From: Bacteroidales bacterium
Lineage (GTDB): Bacteria > Bacteroidota > Bacteroidia > Bacteroidales > UBA12481
Assembly (NCBI GenBank): GCA_021160155.1
Contig: JAGHDB010000020.1
Coordinates: 1 to 10,231 of the forward strand
DNA length: 10,231 nucleotides
Direction: 5' to 3'
Position 1 is the stretch's first letter, and the number at the start of each line of letters is the position of its first letter. The notes below the pieces were generated by a model. That model did not search any database, was not told where the DNA came from, and saw only the letters and a list, made by a program, of their open reading frames with translations. Position numbers and translations under genes: made by a program. Shown here piece after piece: positions 1-7,438 of the stretch.

Positions 1-1366
1 CTGAAGTAGTACCCCGCTTCCAATAAAGGCCACCGATAATAGCTGCTCCGGAGCCACCTACAAAAATAGAGGCCGAAACAGCCATAAAAAGAAATACTTT
101 CTCACTTTGCTGGAAGAGGGTACTGAGAATAAAAATCGTGATTCCTACTCCCAGAATCGACCATCTGAGATATTTGATATGCTGTTTCGGAGCAAATGGT
201 TTTTTACGAAGAGGCAGGATACAATCCTGAATAAAAATACTCCCGAAAGAATGAATATAAATATTGTGGCTTGAAATCGCAGCAGCCAGCATAATCGCTG
301 CAAAAGCTCCTTTGACACCTATCGGCAGTAACTGATTGAGTACCATGGGCACTTTCAATTGACTTTGCAGAGTTTTATTGCCTATATCTGCCACCGAGCC
401 GTTCACGGCAGCTGCAAGGCCTGAAAAATCCACATGGTGCATAATGGTATAAGCCACAACAGGCACAAAAACCAGGAACAGTCCCCATTGCGGAATCAGA
501 CGCCAATTGGTCAGCACATCCGCCATTTTGGCCTCATGGGCATTCTTTGCAGCCACGCTGACCGATGAATTTCCCTGCCACGACAGTTTCGTGTAAATAA
601 GTCCGAACATACCGATAAAAAAGAACCATATATTAAAATCCTGCACTTTTGTCGCTTTAAAAGGATTGATCAGGGAAGCATCTGCAGGAGCCTGGTTGAC
701 TGCAGAGGCAATATGACTCCAATCCACTTTAAGAATCAACAGGATCACAATCACAACAAATACTATATTGACAAAAACGCCCTGAATAAAATCGGTGAAC
801 ATTACGGCAATATGGCCACCCGAAAGAATAAAAAAGAGCGGGATAGCCACCATTACTGCAGCCATCAGAATAAAGGTAACAGAATACGGGCCGATGTGCC
901 CAATCTCAGGAATTCCACAGTAATAAATAAAAAAACGTGCCGTTACTGAAGGGAAAATAATCATATTGACCAAACCGGATACAAAAGCCATGAATCCGGC
1001 AAATATCCTGAAACTCCGGCTGTAGCGCATCTCGAAAAACTGGGCCATGGTCATTGCCCTGGTTTGCCGGTAACGGTACACTACCCAACCGGTCACACTC
1101 ATCCCCACCAAAATGATAGTCGTCATCATCTCCCACCATCGGGAGTTAAACCCGGCAGCATAATTCTGTTCAAGGGCACCAACTACCGTAATGGCTCCCA
1201 AAGCTGCCGTTCCCTGGAACATGGATATCACATATCTCCCACCGGTACGACCGGTAGCCAGAAAGTCCGAGACACTTTTCAGTAGGCTTTTACTTAAAAA
1301 CACCATGGCAACCATCAAAACAAAAAGAATCAGGATGATCGCCCAGTCTGCTGTACTCAAATTCAT
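1..1366 (-). CDS. Sodium:solute symporter (SSS/SLC5 family), C-terminus cut by window edge
   Basis: An inner-membrane secondary transporter that would couple sodium entry to uptake of an organic solute. Reading the minus strand from ATG at 1366 gives 455 codons with no stop before the left edge, so the 3' end is missing. About eleven hydrophobic segments are visible. Family marks are DFLATGR at residues 34-40, a TDFIQG motif at 191-196 after a GG turn, the AAAISS stretch at 361-366, and YWKRGTTS at the edge (448-455). The AxxSS pattern at 362-366 matches the helix that supplies the Na2 sodium-site serines in vSGLT. SSS proteins usually have 13 or more helices, so a substantial C-terminal part probably lies outside. 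The substrate cannot be read from the sequence; sugar, amino acid and carboxylate transporters all occur in the family. The gene is divergent from the AMP ligase. The start is A-rich with no Shine-Dalgarno sequence, as is usual in Bacteroidota. Confidence 0.9.
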   Translation of the reverse strand, partial: MNLSTADWAIILILFVLMVAMVFLSKSLLKSVSDFLATGRTGGRYVISMFQGTAALGAITVVGALEQNYAAGFNSRWWEMMTTIILVGMSVTGWVVYRYRQTRAMTMAQFFEMRYSRSFRIFAGFMAFVSGLVNMIIFPSVTARFFIYYCGIPEIGHIGPYSVTFILMAAVMVAIPLFFILSGGHIAVMFTDFIQGVFVNIVFVVIVILLILKVDWSHIASAVNQAPADASLINPFKATKVQDFNIWFFFIGMFGLIYTKLSWQGNSSVSVAAKNAHEAKMADVLTNWRLIPQWGLFLVFVPVVAYTIMHHVDFSGLAAAVNGSVADIGNKTLQSQLKVPMVLNQLLPIGVKGAFAAIMLAAAISSHNIYIHSFGSIFIQDCILPLRKKPFAPKQHIKYLRWSILGVGITIFILSTLFQQSEKVFLFMAVSASIFVGGSGAAIIGGLYWKRGTTS

Positions 1367-1386
1367 CTTTTAGGATTTTGAAGTTT

Positions 1387-1394
1387 CAAATATA
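1387..1394 (-). promoter_or_regulatory. Probable Bacteroidota -7 promoter element for the symporter
   Basis: The minus strand reads TATATTTG here, an exact match to the Bacteroidota TAnnTTTG -7 consensus. It lies 20 bp upstream of the symporter ATG, giving an expected leader of roughly 15 nt. No convincing TTTG -33 box is seen at the usual spacing, so the call rests on the -7 element and its position. Confidence 0.45.
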
Positions 1395-1411
1395 GGCAAA
1401 AAGAATTGTGC

Positions 1412-1419
1412 TAACTTTG
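1412..1419 (+). promoter_or_regulatory. Probable Bacteroidota -7 promoter element for the AMP ligase operon
   Basis: TAACTTTG matches the TAnnTTTG -7 consensus exactly and ends 20 bp before the ATG at 1440. The expected leader is about 15 nt and A-rich (taacgaaaaa just before the ATG), with no Shine-Dalgarno sequence. The -33 box is not recognisable. This would be the promoter for the ligase and possibly for the metal transporter genes behind it. Confidence 0.5.
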
Positions 1420-1439
1420 AATAATAAACCTAACGAAAA

Positions 1440-3395
1440 ATGACTTCAGAAAAACGTACTGTATTGCGCATGCTCAGATCGTGTGCAGCACAACATCCGG
1501 ACTATCCTTACACCTGCCAGAAATCCGGAGCGGCATGGGCCTGCCTGACATATTCCGAAGCGTTACAGGAGAGTCTTTTCTTTGCCTCCGGCCTGCTTGA
1601 AAACGGAATAAAAAAAGGGAATAAGATCGCTATCCTGGCTGAAGGTCGTAATCATTGGATAACCAGCGAATTTGGAATACTGTTTGCAGGAGCAACCAAT
1701 GTACCCCTGGCACTGAAATTAATTCCTGAAGAGATTTCATTCAGAATTATTCACTCTGAATCAGTTGCTGTTGTGGTTTCAAAAATCATGCTTAAAAAGC
1801 TTGCTCCGCTCTATGGCAAACTGAATAACCGGATCAAACTTATCAGTCTTGACCGGGATCTGGATGAAGTCATGGATCTGTGCCGGCAAAACGGATTGGA
1901 ACCAGGTAAAAACCTGCTGTTTTACCGGGATATAGTAGAGAGCGGTAAAACCGCTTGGAAAAAAAACAAACCACGTTTACAACAAATAGAAAAGGGAATT
2001 GGTGAAGATGATCTGGTAACCATTTCCTATACATCGGGAACTACGGGTGATCCTAAAGGAATCATGCTGACCCATCTGAATTACTGGTCGAATTGCCATG
2101 ATGCCATGGAGTATTTTAACGTCACTCCGGGTGACCGGCTTTATATCTGTCTCCCTGTTGATCATTCTTTTGCGCATACTGTCGGATTATATGCAGCACT
2201 ACTTCGGGGACTCAGTCTTTATTTTGTTGATTTCGGCAGCGGAGGCCTCCAATACGCCAAGAACGTAGCTAAAAACCTGGTTGAATCCAATCCTCATTTC
2301 ATGCTCAGCGTTCCGGCCCTTACCGGTAATTTCATGTCGAAAATAACAGACGGAGTAGCAGCTAAAGGTAAACTGGTCAAATGGATTTTTAATACCGGAA
2401 TGAATGCAGGCATCCGTATCCACGGAGATGGATTCAGAAAAGGCTCCCTTCCGGTCAGAATAGCAAACTATCTTCCTTACAAACTGGCTGATTGGTTGGT
2501 ATTCAAAAAAATTCGTAAAATTTTCGGACGAAATATCCGCTATATTGTGGGAGGGGGAGCACTGCTTGATATTCGTCAGCAAAAATTCTTTTACACGCTG
2601 GGTGTTCCTGTTTATCAAGGATACGGCTTAAGTGAAGCAACGCCCATAATATCGGCCAATACCCAGGAGATTCATAAGATGGGGTCCTCAGGCCGGGTGA
2701 TCCCGAATGTCGAATGCAAGATCCTGAGAAGCGATGGTACCGAAGCTTCAAGGGGAGAACAGGGAGAAATTGTAATCCGTGGTGCCAATGTCATGAAAGG
2801 ATACTTCAATAATCCCGAGAGTACATCTAAAACCATAATTGACAATTGGTTACACACAGGTGACCTGGGGTATATCGATGAAGACGATTTTCTAATCGTC
2901 ATTGGACGGGAGAAAGCGTTACTGATCTCTTCAGATGGAGAAAAATACTCTCCTGAAGGAATTGAAGAAGCTATACAGAACTGTGCCAACCTGATTCACC
3001 AGGTGATGGTATATAATGATATGAAGCAGTACACATCTGCCATAATCACACTGAATAAAGAGAAAGTACATTCATTTATCACCAAACAGGGGATCAGTAA
3101 TGCAGCGGCCCTGCTTGAAGCTTTGAAAACAGACCTCAACCGGTTCAGGGAAACACCTGAATTTAAAAATCAGTTCCCTGAAAAATGGATCCCCGTAACC
3201 TTTCAGATTGCCACTGAAGATTTTTCAGACGAAAATCAGATGATCAATTCGGCACTTAAAATGGTGAGACATAAAATCCAGGAAGTGTACCATAAACAAA
3301 TCGAATTCATGTATACTCCGACAGGATCAAAAATCGTTAATGAATTAAATCTTCATGCGATAGAAGAATTCTTTAAATCATCAGAACAGAAGTAA
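1440..3395 (+). CDS. AMP-dependent synthetase/ligase, long-chain acyl-CoA synthetase type
   Basis: An ANL-superfamily adenylating enzyme of 651 residues. It probably activates a fatty acid with ATP to an acyl-AMP and then to acyl-CoA in the cytoplasm or at the inner membrane. The ATP-binding loop YTSGTTGDPKG is at residues 197-207, the A5 motif YGLSEATP at 395-402, the A7 motif HTGDLG at 472-477 and the A8 hinge GREKALLISSDGEKYSPEG at 489-507. Two spots differ from the usual pattern: the acidic residue after the hinge lysine is Ala493, and the C-terminal A10 region reads TPTGSKIVN (626-634), which puts the expected catalytic lysine (Lys631) one place late. The length and the long insert between A3 and A5 fit the FAA/FadD15-like long-chain class better than acetyl-CoA synthetases, but the substrate is inferred. 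The ATG follows a good -7 element. The metal-binding lipoprotein gene begins about 21 bp after the stop, so co-transcription is likely. Confidence 0.88.
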   Translation: MTSEKRTVLRMLRSCAAQHPDYPYTCQKSGAAWACLTYSEALQESLFFASGLLENGIKKGNKIAILAEGRNHWITSEFGILFAGATNVPLALKLIPEEISFRIIHSESVAVVVSKIMLKKLAPLYGKLNNRIKLISLDRDLDEVMDLCRQNGLEPGKNLLFYRDIVESGKTAWKKNKPRLQQIEKGIGEDDLVTISYTSGTTGDPKGIMLTHLNYWSNCHDAMEYFNVTPGDRLYICLPVDHSFAHTVGLYAALLRGLSLYFVDFGSGGLQYAKNVAKNLVESNPHFMLSVPALTGNFMSKITDGVAAKGKLVKWIFNTGMNAGIRIHGDGFRKGSLPVRIANYLPYKLADWLVFKKIRKIFGRNIRYIVGGGALLDIRQQKFFYTLGVPVYQGYGLSEATPIISANTQEIHKMGSSGRVIPNVECKILRSDGTEASRGEQGEIVIRGANVMKGYFNNPESTSKTIIDNWLHTGDLGYIDEDDFLIVIGREKALLISSDGEKYSPEGIEEAIQNCANLIHQVMVYNDMKQYTSAIITLNKEKVHSFITKQGISNAAALLEALKTDLNRFRETPEFKNQFPEKWIPVTFQIATEDFSDENQMINSALKMVRHKIQEVYHKQIEFMYTPTGSKIVNELNLHAIEEFFKSSEQK

Positions 3396-3416
3396 TGAGT
3401 GAATAGTATAATAATT

Positions 3417-4259
3417 ATGATGAAATTTATAAAAGCACTACCTCTTCTGTTGCTCTTCATGGCGCTGAACCCAGGCTGTTCCTCGCCGGAAGCAACCTCT
3501 GACCACCGCCCGGTCGTCACCGTCAGTATTCTACCGCAACAGTTTTTTATCAGGGAATTGGCCGGCGATCTTTTTAAGGTCAATGTCATGATCCCTCCAG
3601 GTGTAGAACATGCTCATTTTGACCCCTCTACAGGACAGATTAAACAACTTGAACATTCATCGGCTTATTTCAAAATGGGTTATCTGGGATTTGAGAAAGC
3701 CTGGTTACCCCGAATTGAAAAGAATTACCCCGAATTAAAAGTATTCGACCTTTCAAAGGGGATTACTGCCGTGAATGCCGATCCGCATATCTGGCTTTCA
3801 CCTAAAACAGCCAGAACTTTAGCCTTGAATACGGCATCGGCACTTATACAAACGGAGCCTGCCTGTGCCCGGTTGATCCGTCAGAAACTGGATTCTCTGC
3901 TTATTAAAATTGACTCGGTGGATCAGGTTTTTACCAGGGAACTGGCTCTTCTGACCCGGCGAAATTTTATTATTTTCCATCCTGCATTGACCTATCTGGC
4001 AAGAGATTATCAGTTGGAGCAAATCCCAATGGAAACCAATGGCAAAAAACCTTCTGCGGCTTATTTAAAATTGTTGGTTGATAAAGCAAAGGAACTGGAC
4101 ATCCACACTATCTTCGTTCAAAAAGAATATGACCAGGAAAACGCCAGGGTATTGGCAAAAGAGATACGGGGGAAAATCGTTGGGATAGATCCCATGAACC
4201 CCAACTGGTTTAGGGTCATGAAACAGGTGCTTACCGCTTTAACCTCATCAAATGAATAA
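3417..4259 (+). CDS. znuA: Metal (zinc/manganese-type) ABC transporter substrate-binding lipoprotein
   Basis: The capture protein of a cluster A-I (ZnuA/TroA) importer, which binds a divalent metal in the periplasm and hands it to the permease. I start it at ATG 3417 (280 aa); a GTG at 3399 in the same frame adds six residues before an otherwise typical signal peptide, and the ATG at 3420 is also possible. The signal peptide ends at Cys21 in a loose lipobox (LNPGC), so it is probably a lipoprotein. The four expected ligands are present: His67 in HFDPSTGQ, His124 in DPHIWLSP, His188 in FHPALTYLARDY and Asp258 in GIDPMNP. Their spacing resembles TroA, with a shorter first interval. The His/Asp-rich loop common in zinc-specific ZnuA is absent, so zinc, manganese and iron cannot be told apart. 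The stop overlaps the ATPase start by 8 bp, and the ATPase and permease follow. Confidence 0.88.
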   Translation: MMKFIKALPLLLLFMALNPGCSSPEATSDHRPVVTVSILPQQFFIRELAGDLFKVNVMIPPGVEHAHFDPSTGQIKQLEHSSAYFKMGYLGFEKAWLPRIEKNYPELKVFDLSKGITAVNADPHIWLSPKTARTLALNTASALIQTEPACARLIRQKLDSLLIKIDSVDQVFTRELALLTRRNFIIFHPALTYLARDYQLEQIPMETNGKKPSAAYLKLLVDKAKELDIHTIFVQKEYDQENARVLAKEIRGKIVGIDPMNPNWFRVMKQVLTALTSSNE

Positions 4260-4989
4260 ACTGCTTGAACTTAAAAATATCAGCTACGGTTATGACCAAC
4301 AACCGGTTGTTGAAGGAGTAAATCTCACTATCCATGATCAGGATTTTATCGGAATGATCGGCCCGAATGGTGGCGGAAAATCCACCATCATTAAAGTCAT
4401 TCTGGGATTATTGGAACCATGGAACGGATCGGTAGTAAAAAAAGAAAACCTAAACATCGGTTATCTTCCTCAATATCATAAATTCGATTCAAAATTTCCG
4501 ATCACGGTTGAAGAGGTGCTGGTTTCAGGCTTAATGAAAACCCGGGGTTCGGCAATCCGGATCACACGTAAAGAGAAAGAGATAGCCAGAGAGGTGCTAA
4601 AGCAGGTTGGTTTACCCGGATATATTCATCGTGCCATAGGAGAATTATCAGGAGGACAAATGCAGCGCGTTTTCATTGGCCGTGCGATTATTTCACAACC
4701 CCGGTTATTAATTCTGGATGAACCTGATACATACGTAGATAATCGCTTTGAACATGAGTTGTATGAGCTGTTGGATGAAATCAACCGAAGCACAGCGGTA
4801 TTATTGGTGAGCCATGATGTGGGGCAAATTATATCCGCAGTAAAAACCATCGCCTGTGTAAACCGTCACCTCCATTATCACCCAAGCAATAAAATCTCTA
4901 ATGAGATACTGGCATCCTATAACTGTCCGATTGAACTGATCTCACACGGCCACGTACCGCACCGTGTGCTTAAAACCCATGATGACTGA
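4252..4989 (+). CDS. znuC: Metal (zinc-type) ABC transporter ATP-binding protein
   Basis: The cytoplasmic ATPase that drives the metal importer, 245 residues and complete. Walker A is GPNGGGKST (37-45), with Gly in place of the usual Ala. The Q-loop glutamine is Gln74 in YLPQ, the ABC signature is LSGGQMQRV (132-140), Walker B is LLILDEPD (152-159) with catalytic Glu157, and the switch histidine is His188 in VSHD. The C-terminal tail is rich in histidine (His206, 208, 210, 232, 234, 237, 243) and contains HGHVPHRVL, which resembles the tail of ZnuC-like ATPases and supports a zinc/manganese role over other ABC classes. The start ATG lies inside the end of the binding-protein gene (ATGAATAA), and the stop shares one base with the permease start (TGATG), so translation of all three genes is probably coupled. 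Confidence 0.92.
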   Translation: MNKLLELKNISYGYDQQPVVEGVNLTIHDQDFIGMIGPNGGGKSTIIKVILGLLEPWNGSVVKKENLNIGYLPQYHKFDSKFPITVEEVLVSGLMKTRGSAIRITRKEKEIAREVLKQVGLPGYIHRAIGELSGGQMQRVFIGRAIISQPRLLILDEPDTYVDNRFEHELYELLDEINRSTAVLLVSHDVGQIISAVKTIACVNRHLHYHPSNKISNEILASYNCPIELISHGHVPHRVLKTHDD

Positions 4990-5807
4990 TGACTGATTTT
5001 TTATCCTATCAATTTATTGTCAATGCATTACTGGCCTCACTGTTTGGTGCGGTTACCGCAGGGATTATGGGAACCTACGTGGTTACCCGCAGAATGGTTT
5101 TCATTACCGGTGGAGTAACTCATGCCTCATTCGGAGGTTTGGGTCTGGGGTATTTTTTAGGGATCAACCCGATTGTCGGTGCTGCCGGAATTGCTGTAAT
5201 TGCCGGGTTGAGTGTGGAGTATTTCAATCAGAAACGGAAGATCAGGGAGGATTCATTAATCGCTATGGCCTGGTCGCTGGGTATGGCCCTGGGTATCATC
5301 TTTATTTTTATTACGCCCGGTTATGCCCCGAACCTGATGAGTTATCTGTTCGGGAGTATTCTCACCGTATCCACCGGTGATCTTATAGCCATGAGTATGC
5401 TGATGATCACTGTCTCCCTCTTTTTTATCCTGTTTTTCAGGGCAATCCAGTATATCACTTTTGATGAAGAATTTGCCCGGACTGCCGGAATCCCGGTTAA
5501 TTTTTTTAAATACCTTTTGATGGTACTGGTCGCATTGACTGCGGTTATTTATATCCGCGTAGCGGGAATTATCCTGGTTCTTTCGATGCTCACGATTCCA
5601 CAGAATACAGCTATGCTCCTGGCTAAAAAGTTAAAGAACATTATCTTCTGGTCTGTCTTTTTTAGTTTCGCCGGATCCATTGCCGGGCTCTTACTCTCCT
5701 ATTACAGGGATATTCCGTCAGGAGCTTCCATCATTTTCAGTCTGATGGTTATTTATTTTTTAATCGCTGTATTTAAACCTATCTTGCGTAAAAGGATCAA
5801 ATCTTAA
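4989..5807 (+). CDS. znuB: Metal (zinc/manganese-type) ABC transporter permease, ABC-3 family
   Basis: The membrane channel of the importer, 272 residues with about eight hydrophobic segments. ABC-3 family marks are visible in order: TRRMVFITGGVTHASFGG at 33-50 (the RR...HA region seen in ZnuB/TroC), REDSLIAMAWSLGMALG at 86-102, DEEFARTAGI at 159-168 (the cytoplasmic coupling region facing the ATPase), VAGIILVLSMLTIPQNTA at 191-208, and PSGA at 243-246. It probably works as a homodimer with two copies of the preceding ATPase. Length is normal for the family. The ATG overlaps the ATPase stop by one base. The gene is the last of the run, and the next gene is 120 bp away. The transported metal is not set by the permease sequence. 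Confidence 0.92.
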   Translation: MTDFLSYQFIVNALLASLFGAVTAGIMGTYVVTRRMVFITGGVTHASFGGLGLGYFLGINPIVGAAGIAVIAGLSVEYFNQKRKIREDSLIAMAWSLGMALGIIFIFITPGYAPNLMSYLFGSILTVSTGDLIAMSMLMITVSLFFILFFRAIQYITFDEEFARTAGIPVNFFKYLLMVLVALTAVIYIRVAGIILVLSMLTIPQNTAMLLAKKLKNIIFWSVFFSFAGSIAGLLLSYYRDIPSGASIIFSLMVIYFLIAVFKPILRKRIKS

Positions 5808-5927
5808 AAAATGTGAAAAGCGCTGTAATCTGCCGGTAACTTTTTGTTTTTCGGTTCAGACAACCTATTTTTACGCGTCTTTTTAGTCCCCTTTGAATGG
5901 AATTGTGAAGAAATCAAGCTGGTTGAC
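5808..5927 (+). other. Gap between metal transporter and lipoprotein genes, possible weak promoter
   Basis: A 120-bp non-coding gap. The best promoter-like element is TAACTTTTTG at 5837-5846, one base off the TAnnTTTG consensus and about 80 bp before the next ATG. A T-rich run at 5841-5851 could be a termination signal, but the hairpin before it is weak and AU-rich. Whether the lipoprotein genes have their own promoter is therefore open. Confidence 0.3.
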
Positions 5928-6974
5928 ATGGCTAATGGTCTGATAAGAAATTATTTATATAAGGGGATAATCATTCTCGGCACAACCTGTATGGTACTCT
6001 CTTCGTGCTCAACGGAGATTGATATCAATGCTCCTAACCAAAATGTACCGATTGTATATTGTATCCTGAATGATGCGGATTCGGTTCAGTATGTCAGGCT
6101 CCAGAAGACTTATCTGGTGGATCAGGCAGCGATTTCCACTCCTCCCGAAGCTGACAGCCTCTATTTCCCGGGAGAGATACAAATTTCGCTGGAGCGATGG
6201 GAAAATGGCCGGCCGGTACAAACGGTTCAATTCGAACCTACTTATGACGTTCCGAAAGATTCAGGATTTTTCCCGGTTGAAAAACATATGGTGTATAAAG
6301 CCCATGTTAAGATTCTGCCGATGAAAACCTATTATTTATACGTGTATATCAAGGATAAAGAAGAGGTATTATTCGCCGAAACCACCACCCTCGGTCACAT
6401 GACAGTTACGGATCCGCTGGATCTGAAACAGCGTAAAATAGCACTGAACATTGGCGAAAATTACATCTGCAGGTGGCAACCTGTTGAGAATGCCGGCATA
6501 TACCAAATCGGGATCCGGCTGAATTATCTTGAAACAGTGGATGGAGTTACCGTGGCAAAATCTCTAGATATGCCTCAAAGTTTTACCAATCCGGTAACGA
6601 ATATAGATTACCTGACCCGTGTCATCAGCGGATCACGCTTTATTCACATTATCAGTGAACAACTCAAGCCGATACCCGGTGTGGTGAGAGAAGTTCAGAA
6701 TCTGGATTTCTATTTTATTACCGGGGGTAAAGAGATCAAATACTACATCGAATCCACAGCCCCGTCTGAAGGAGCATTGATAGAAAAACCGGTCTATTCA
6801 AACTTCAACAATGGACTGGGACTATTCAGTTCTTCAGCCCGGGCTGATATTAAAGGGCTCTACCTGGCTAATACGACCCTTGACAGTATTGCTTACAGCC
6901 AGTTAACCAATAACCTGGGATTTCTCGATCACAACGGTGACCGCGACTCTTCCAATATATGCTCAAACCAATAA
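5928..6974 (+). CDS. Bacteroidota lipoprotein, DUF4249-like, function unknown
   Basis: A 348-residue lipoprotein. The frame is open back to a TTG at 5844, but the ATG at 5928 places a normal signal peptide at the N-terminus, with a positive start, a hydrophobic stretch and lipobox LSSC (24-27), so Cys27 is the likely lipidated residue. The mature protein starts STEIDIN and looks beta-rich. The early VPIVYCILNDADSVQYVRL region and the late NNGLGLFSS stretch resemble the DUF4249 family of Bacteroidota envelope proteins, whose function is not established. That match is from memory of the family pattern, so I hold it moderately. It is the first of three close lipoprotein genes; the next starts 9 bp after its stop. 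No catalytic motif is visible. Confidence 0.75.
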   Translation: MANGLIRNYLYKGIIILGTTCMVLSSCSTEIDINAPNQNVPIVYCILNDADSVQYVRLQKTYLVDQAAISTPPEADSLYFPGEIQISLERWENGRPVQTVQFEPTYDVPKDSGFFPVEKHMVYKAHVKILPMKTYYLYVYIKDKEEVLFAETTTLGHMTVTDPLDLKQRKIALNIGENYICRWQPVENAGIYQIGIRLNYLETVDGVTVAKSLDMPQSFTNPVTNIDYLTRVISGSRFIHIISEQLKPIPGVVREVQNLDFYFITGGKEIKYYIESTAPSEGALIEKPVYSNFNNGLGLFSSSARADIKGLYLANTTLDSIAYSQLTNNLGFLDHNGDRDSSNICSNQ

Positions 6975-6983
6975 ACCAAGCAA

Positions 6984-7436
6984 ATGATACGCAAAAGAAT
7001 ATTCCGGAGCTTTGTTTTTTTAATGATCGGCTTTTCTCTGGTGGCTTGTGATAAAACACCGCCAAATGGCAACAACAATAACAACTCCAAGGCTCCCGTT
7101 ACCGGAACACTGGAGGTTGAATTCAGGATTCCCGGATCATTTCTCCCCCCGAACAGGGTTTTACGTGCTGATCTCAGTGTGGCTGTTGATGCCGAACATC
7201 TTTACAAAGGGCATTTCTTTTATGTGGCAAATGTGTACAATAATAAATTAATGTATCAAATCACTCTGAAGCCGGGCAACTATTATTACCAGGCAGGCAT
7301 TGTCTGTATTGCCGGCGGTGATTCCTGTTCGGCAGCAGGATTTCCGGGTGGTCAATTTGGCGTGAAATGGGCTATCGGAACAGCTCAGGTTAACGCAAAT
7401 GAAATCACCCACGTTGTTCCACAATTCACTCAGTAA
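6984..7436 (+). CDS. Small lipoprotein with asparagine-rich linker, function unknown
   Basis: A 150-residue protein I cannot assign to a named family. A signal peptide with lipobox LVAC (19-22) points to lipidation at Cys22. A flexible linker with a run of asparagines (about 28-34) follows, then one compact domain from about residue 38 that looks like a beta-sandwich (TGTLEVEF, then LKPGNYYYQAGI at 95-106, similar to the turn seen in transthyretin-like and carboxypeptidase-regulatory folds). Cys108 and Cys115 lie close together in CIAGGDSC and could form a disulfide in the periplasm. The ATG comes 9 bp after the preceding lipoprotein and the stop is 2 bp before the PKD/FISUMP gene, so the three are probably one transcript. 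The A-rich start (ccaagcaa) has no Shine-Dalgarno sequence. Confidence 0.75.
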   Translation: MIRKRIFRSFVFLMIGFSLVACDKTPPNGNNNNNSKAPVTGTLEVEFRIPGSFLPPNRVLRADLSVAVDAEHLYKGHFFYVANVYNNKLMYQITLKPGNYYYQAGIVCIAGGDSCSAAGFPGGQFGVKWAIGTAQVNANEITHVVPQFTQ

Positions 7437-7438
7437 GA

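Noticed and set aside
713..1373. Plus-strand and minus-strand short open frames inside the symporter region (for example 713-949, 906-1139, 1064-1285, 1191-1373)
   Set aside because: They lie in other frames of the continuous symporter frame on the minus strand, are low-complexity or basic, and have no recognisable domain or start signal.
2199..2618. 139-codon minus-strand open frame inside the AMP ligase gene
   Set aside because: It is antisense to a gene with intact ANL motifs, has no family resemblance and no promoter; it is a shadow frame.
3399..3416. GTG at 3399 as the start of the metal-binding lipoprotein
   Set aside because: It adds NSIIIM-type residues before a signal peptide that already begins well at ATG 3417, and no Shine-Dalgarno sequence or other support is present.
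5808..5851. Rho-independent terminator after the permease gene (T-run at 5841-5851)
   Set aside because: The only stems available are short AU pairings with a large loop; no GC-rich hairpin precedes the T-run.
5844..5927. TTG at 5844 as the start of the DUF4249-like protein
   Set aside because: It would put 28 non-signal-like residues before a normal lipoprotein signal peptide that begins at ATG 5928.
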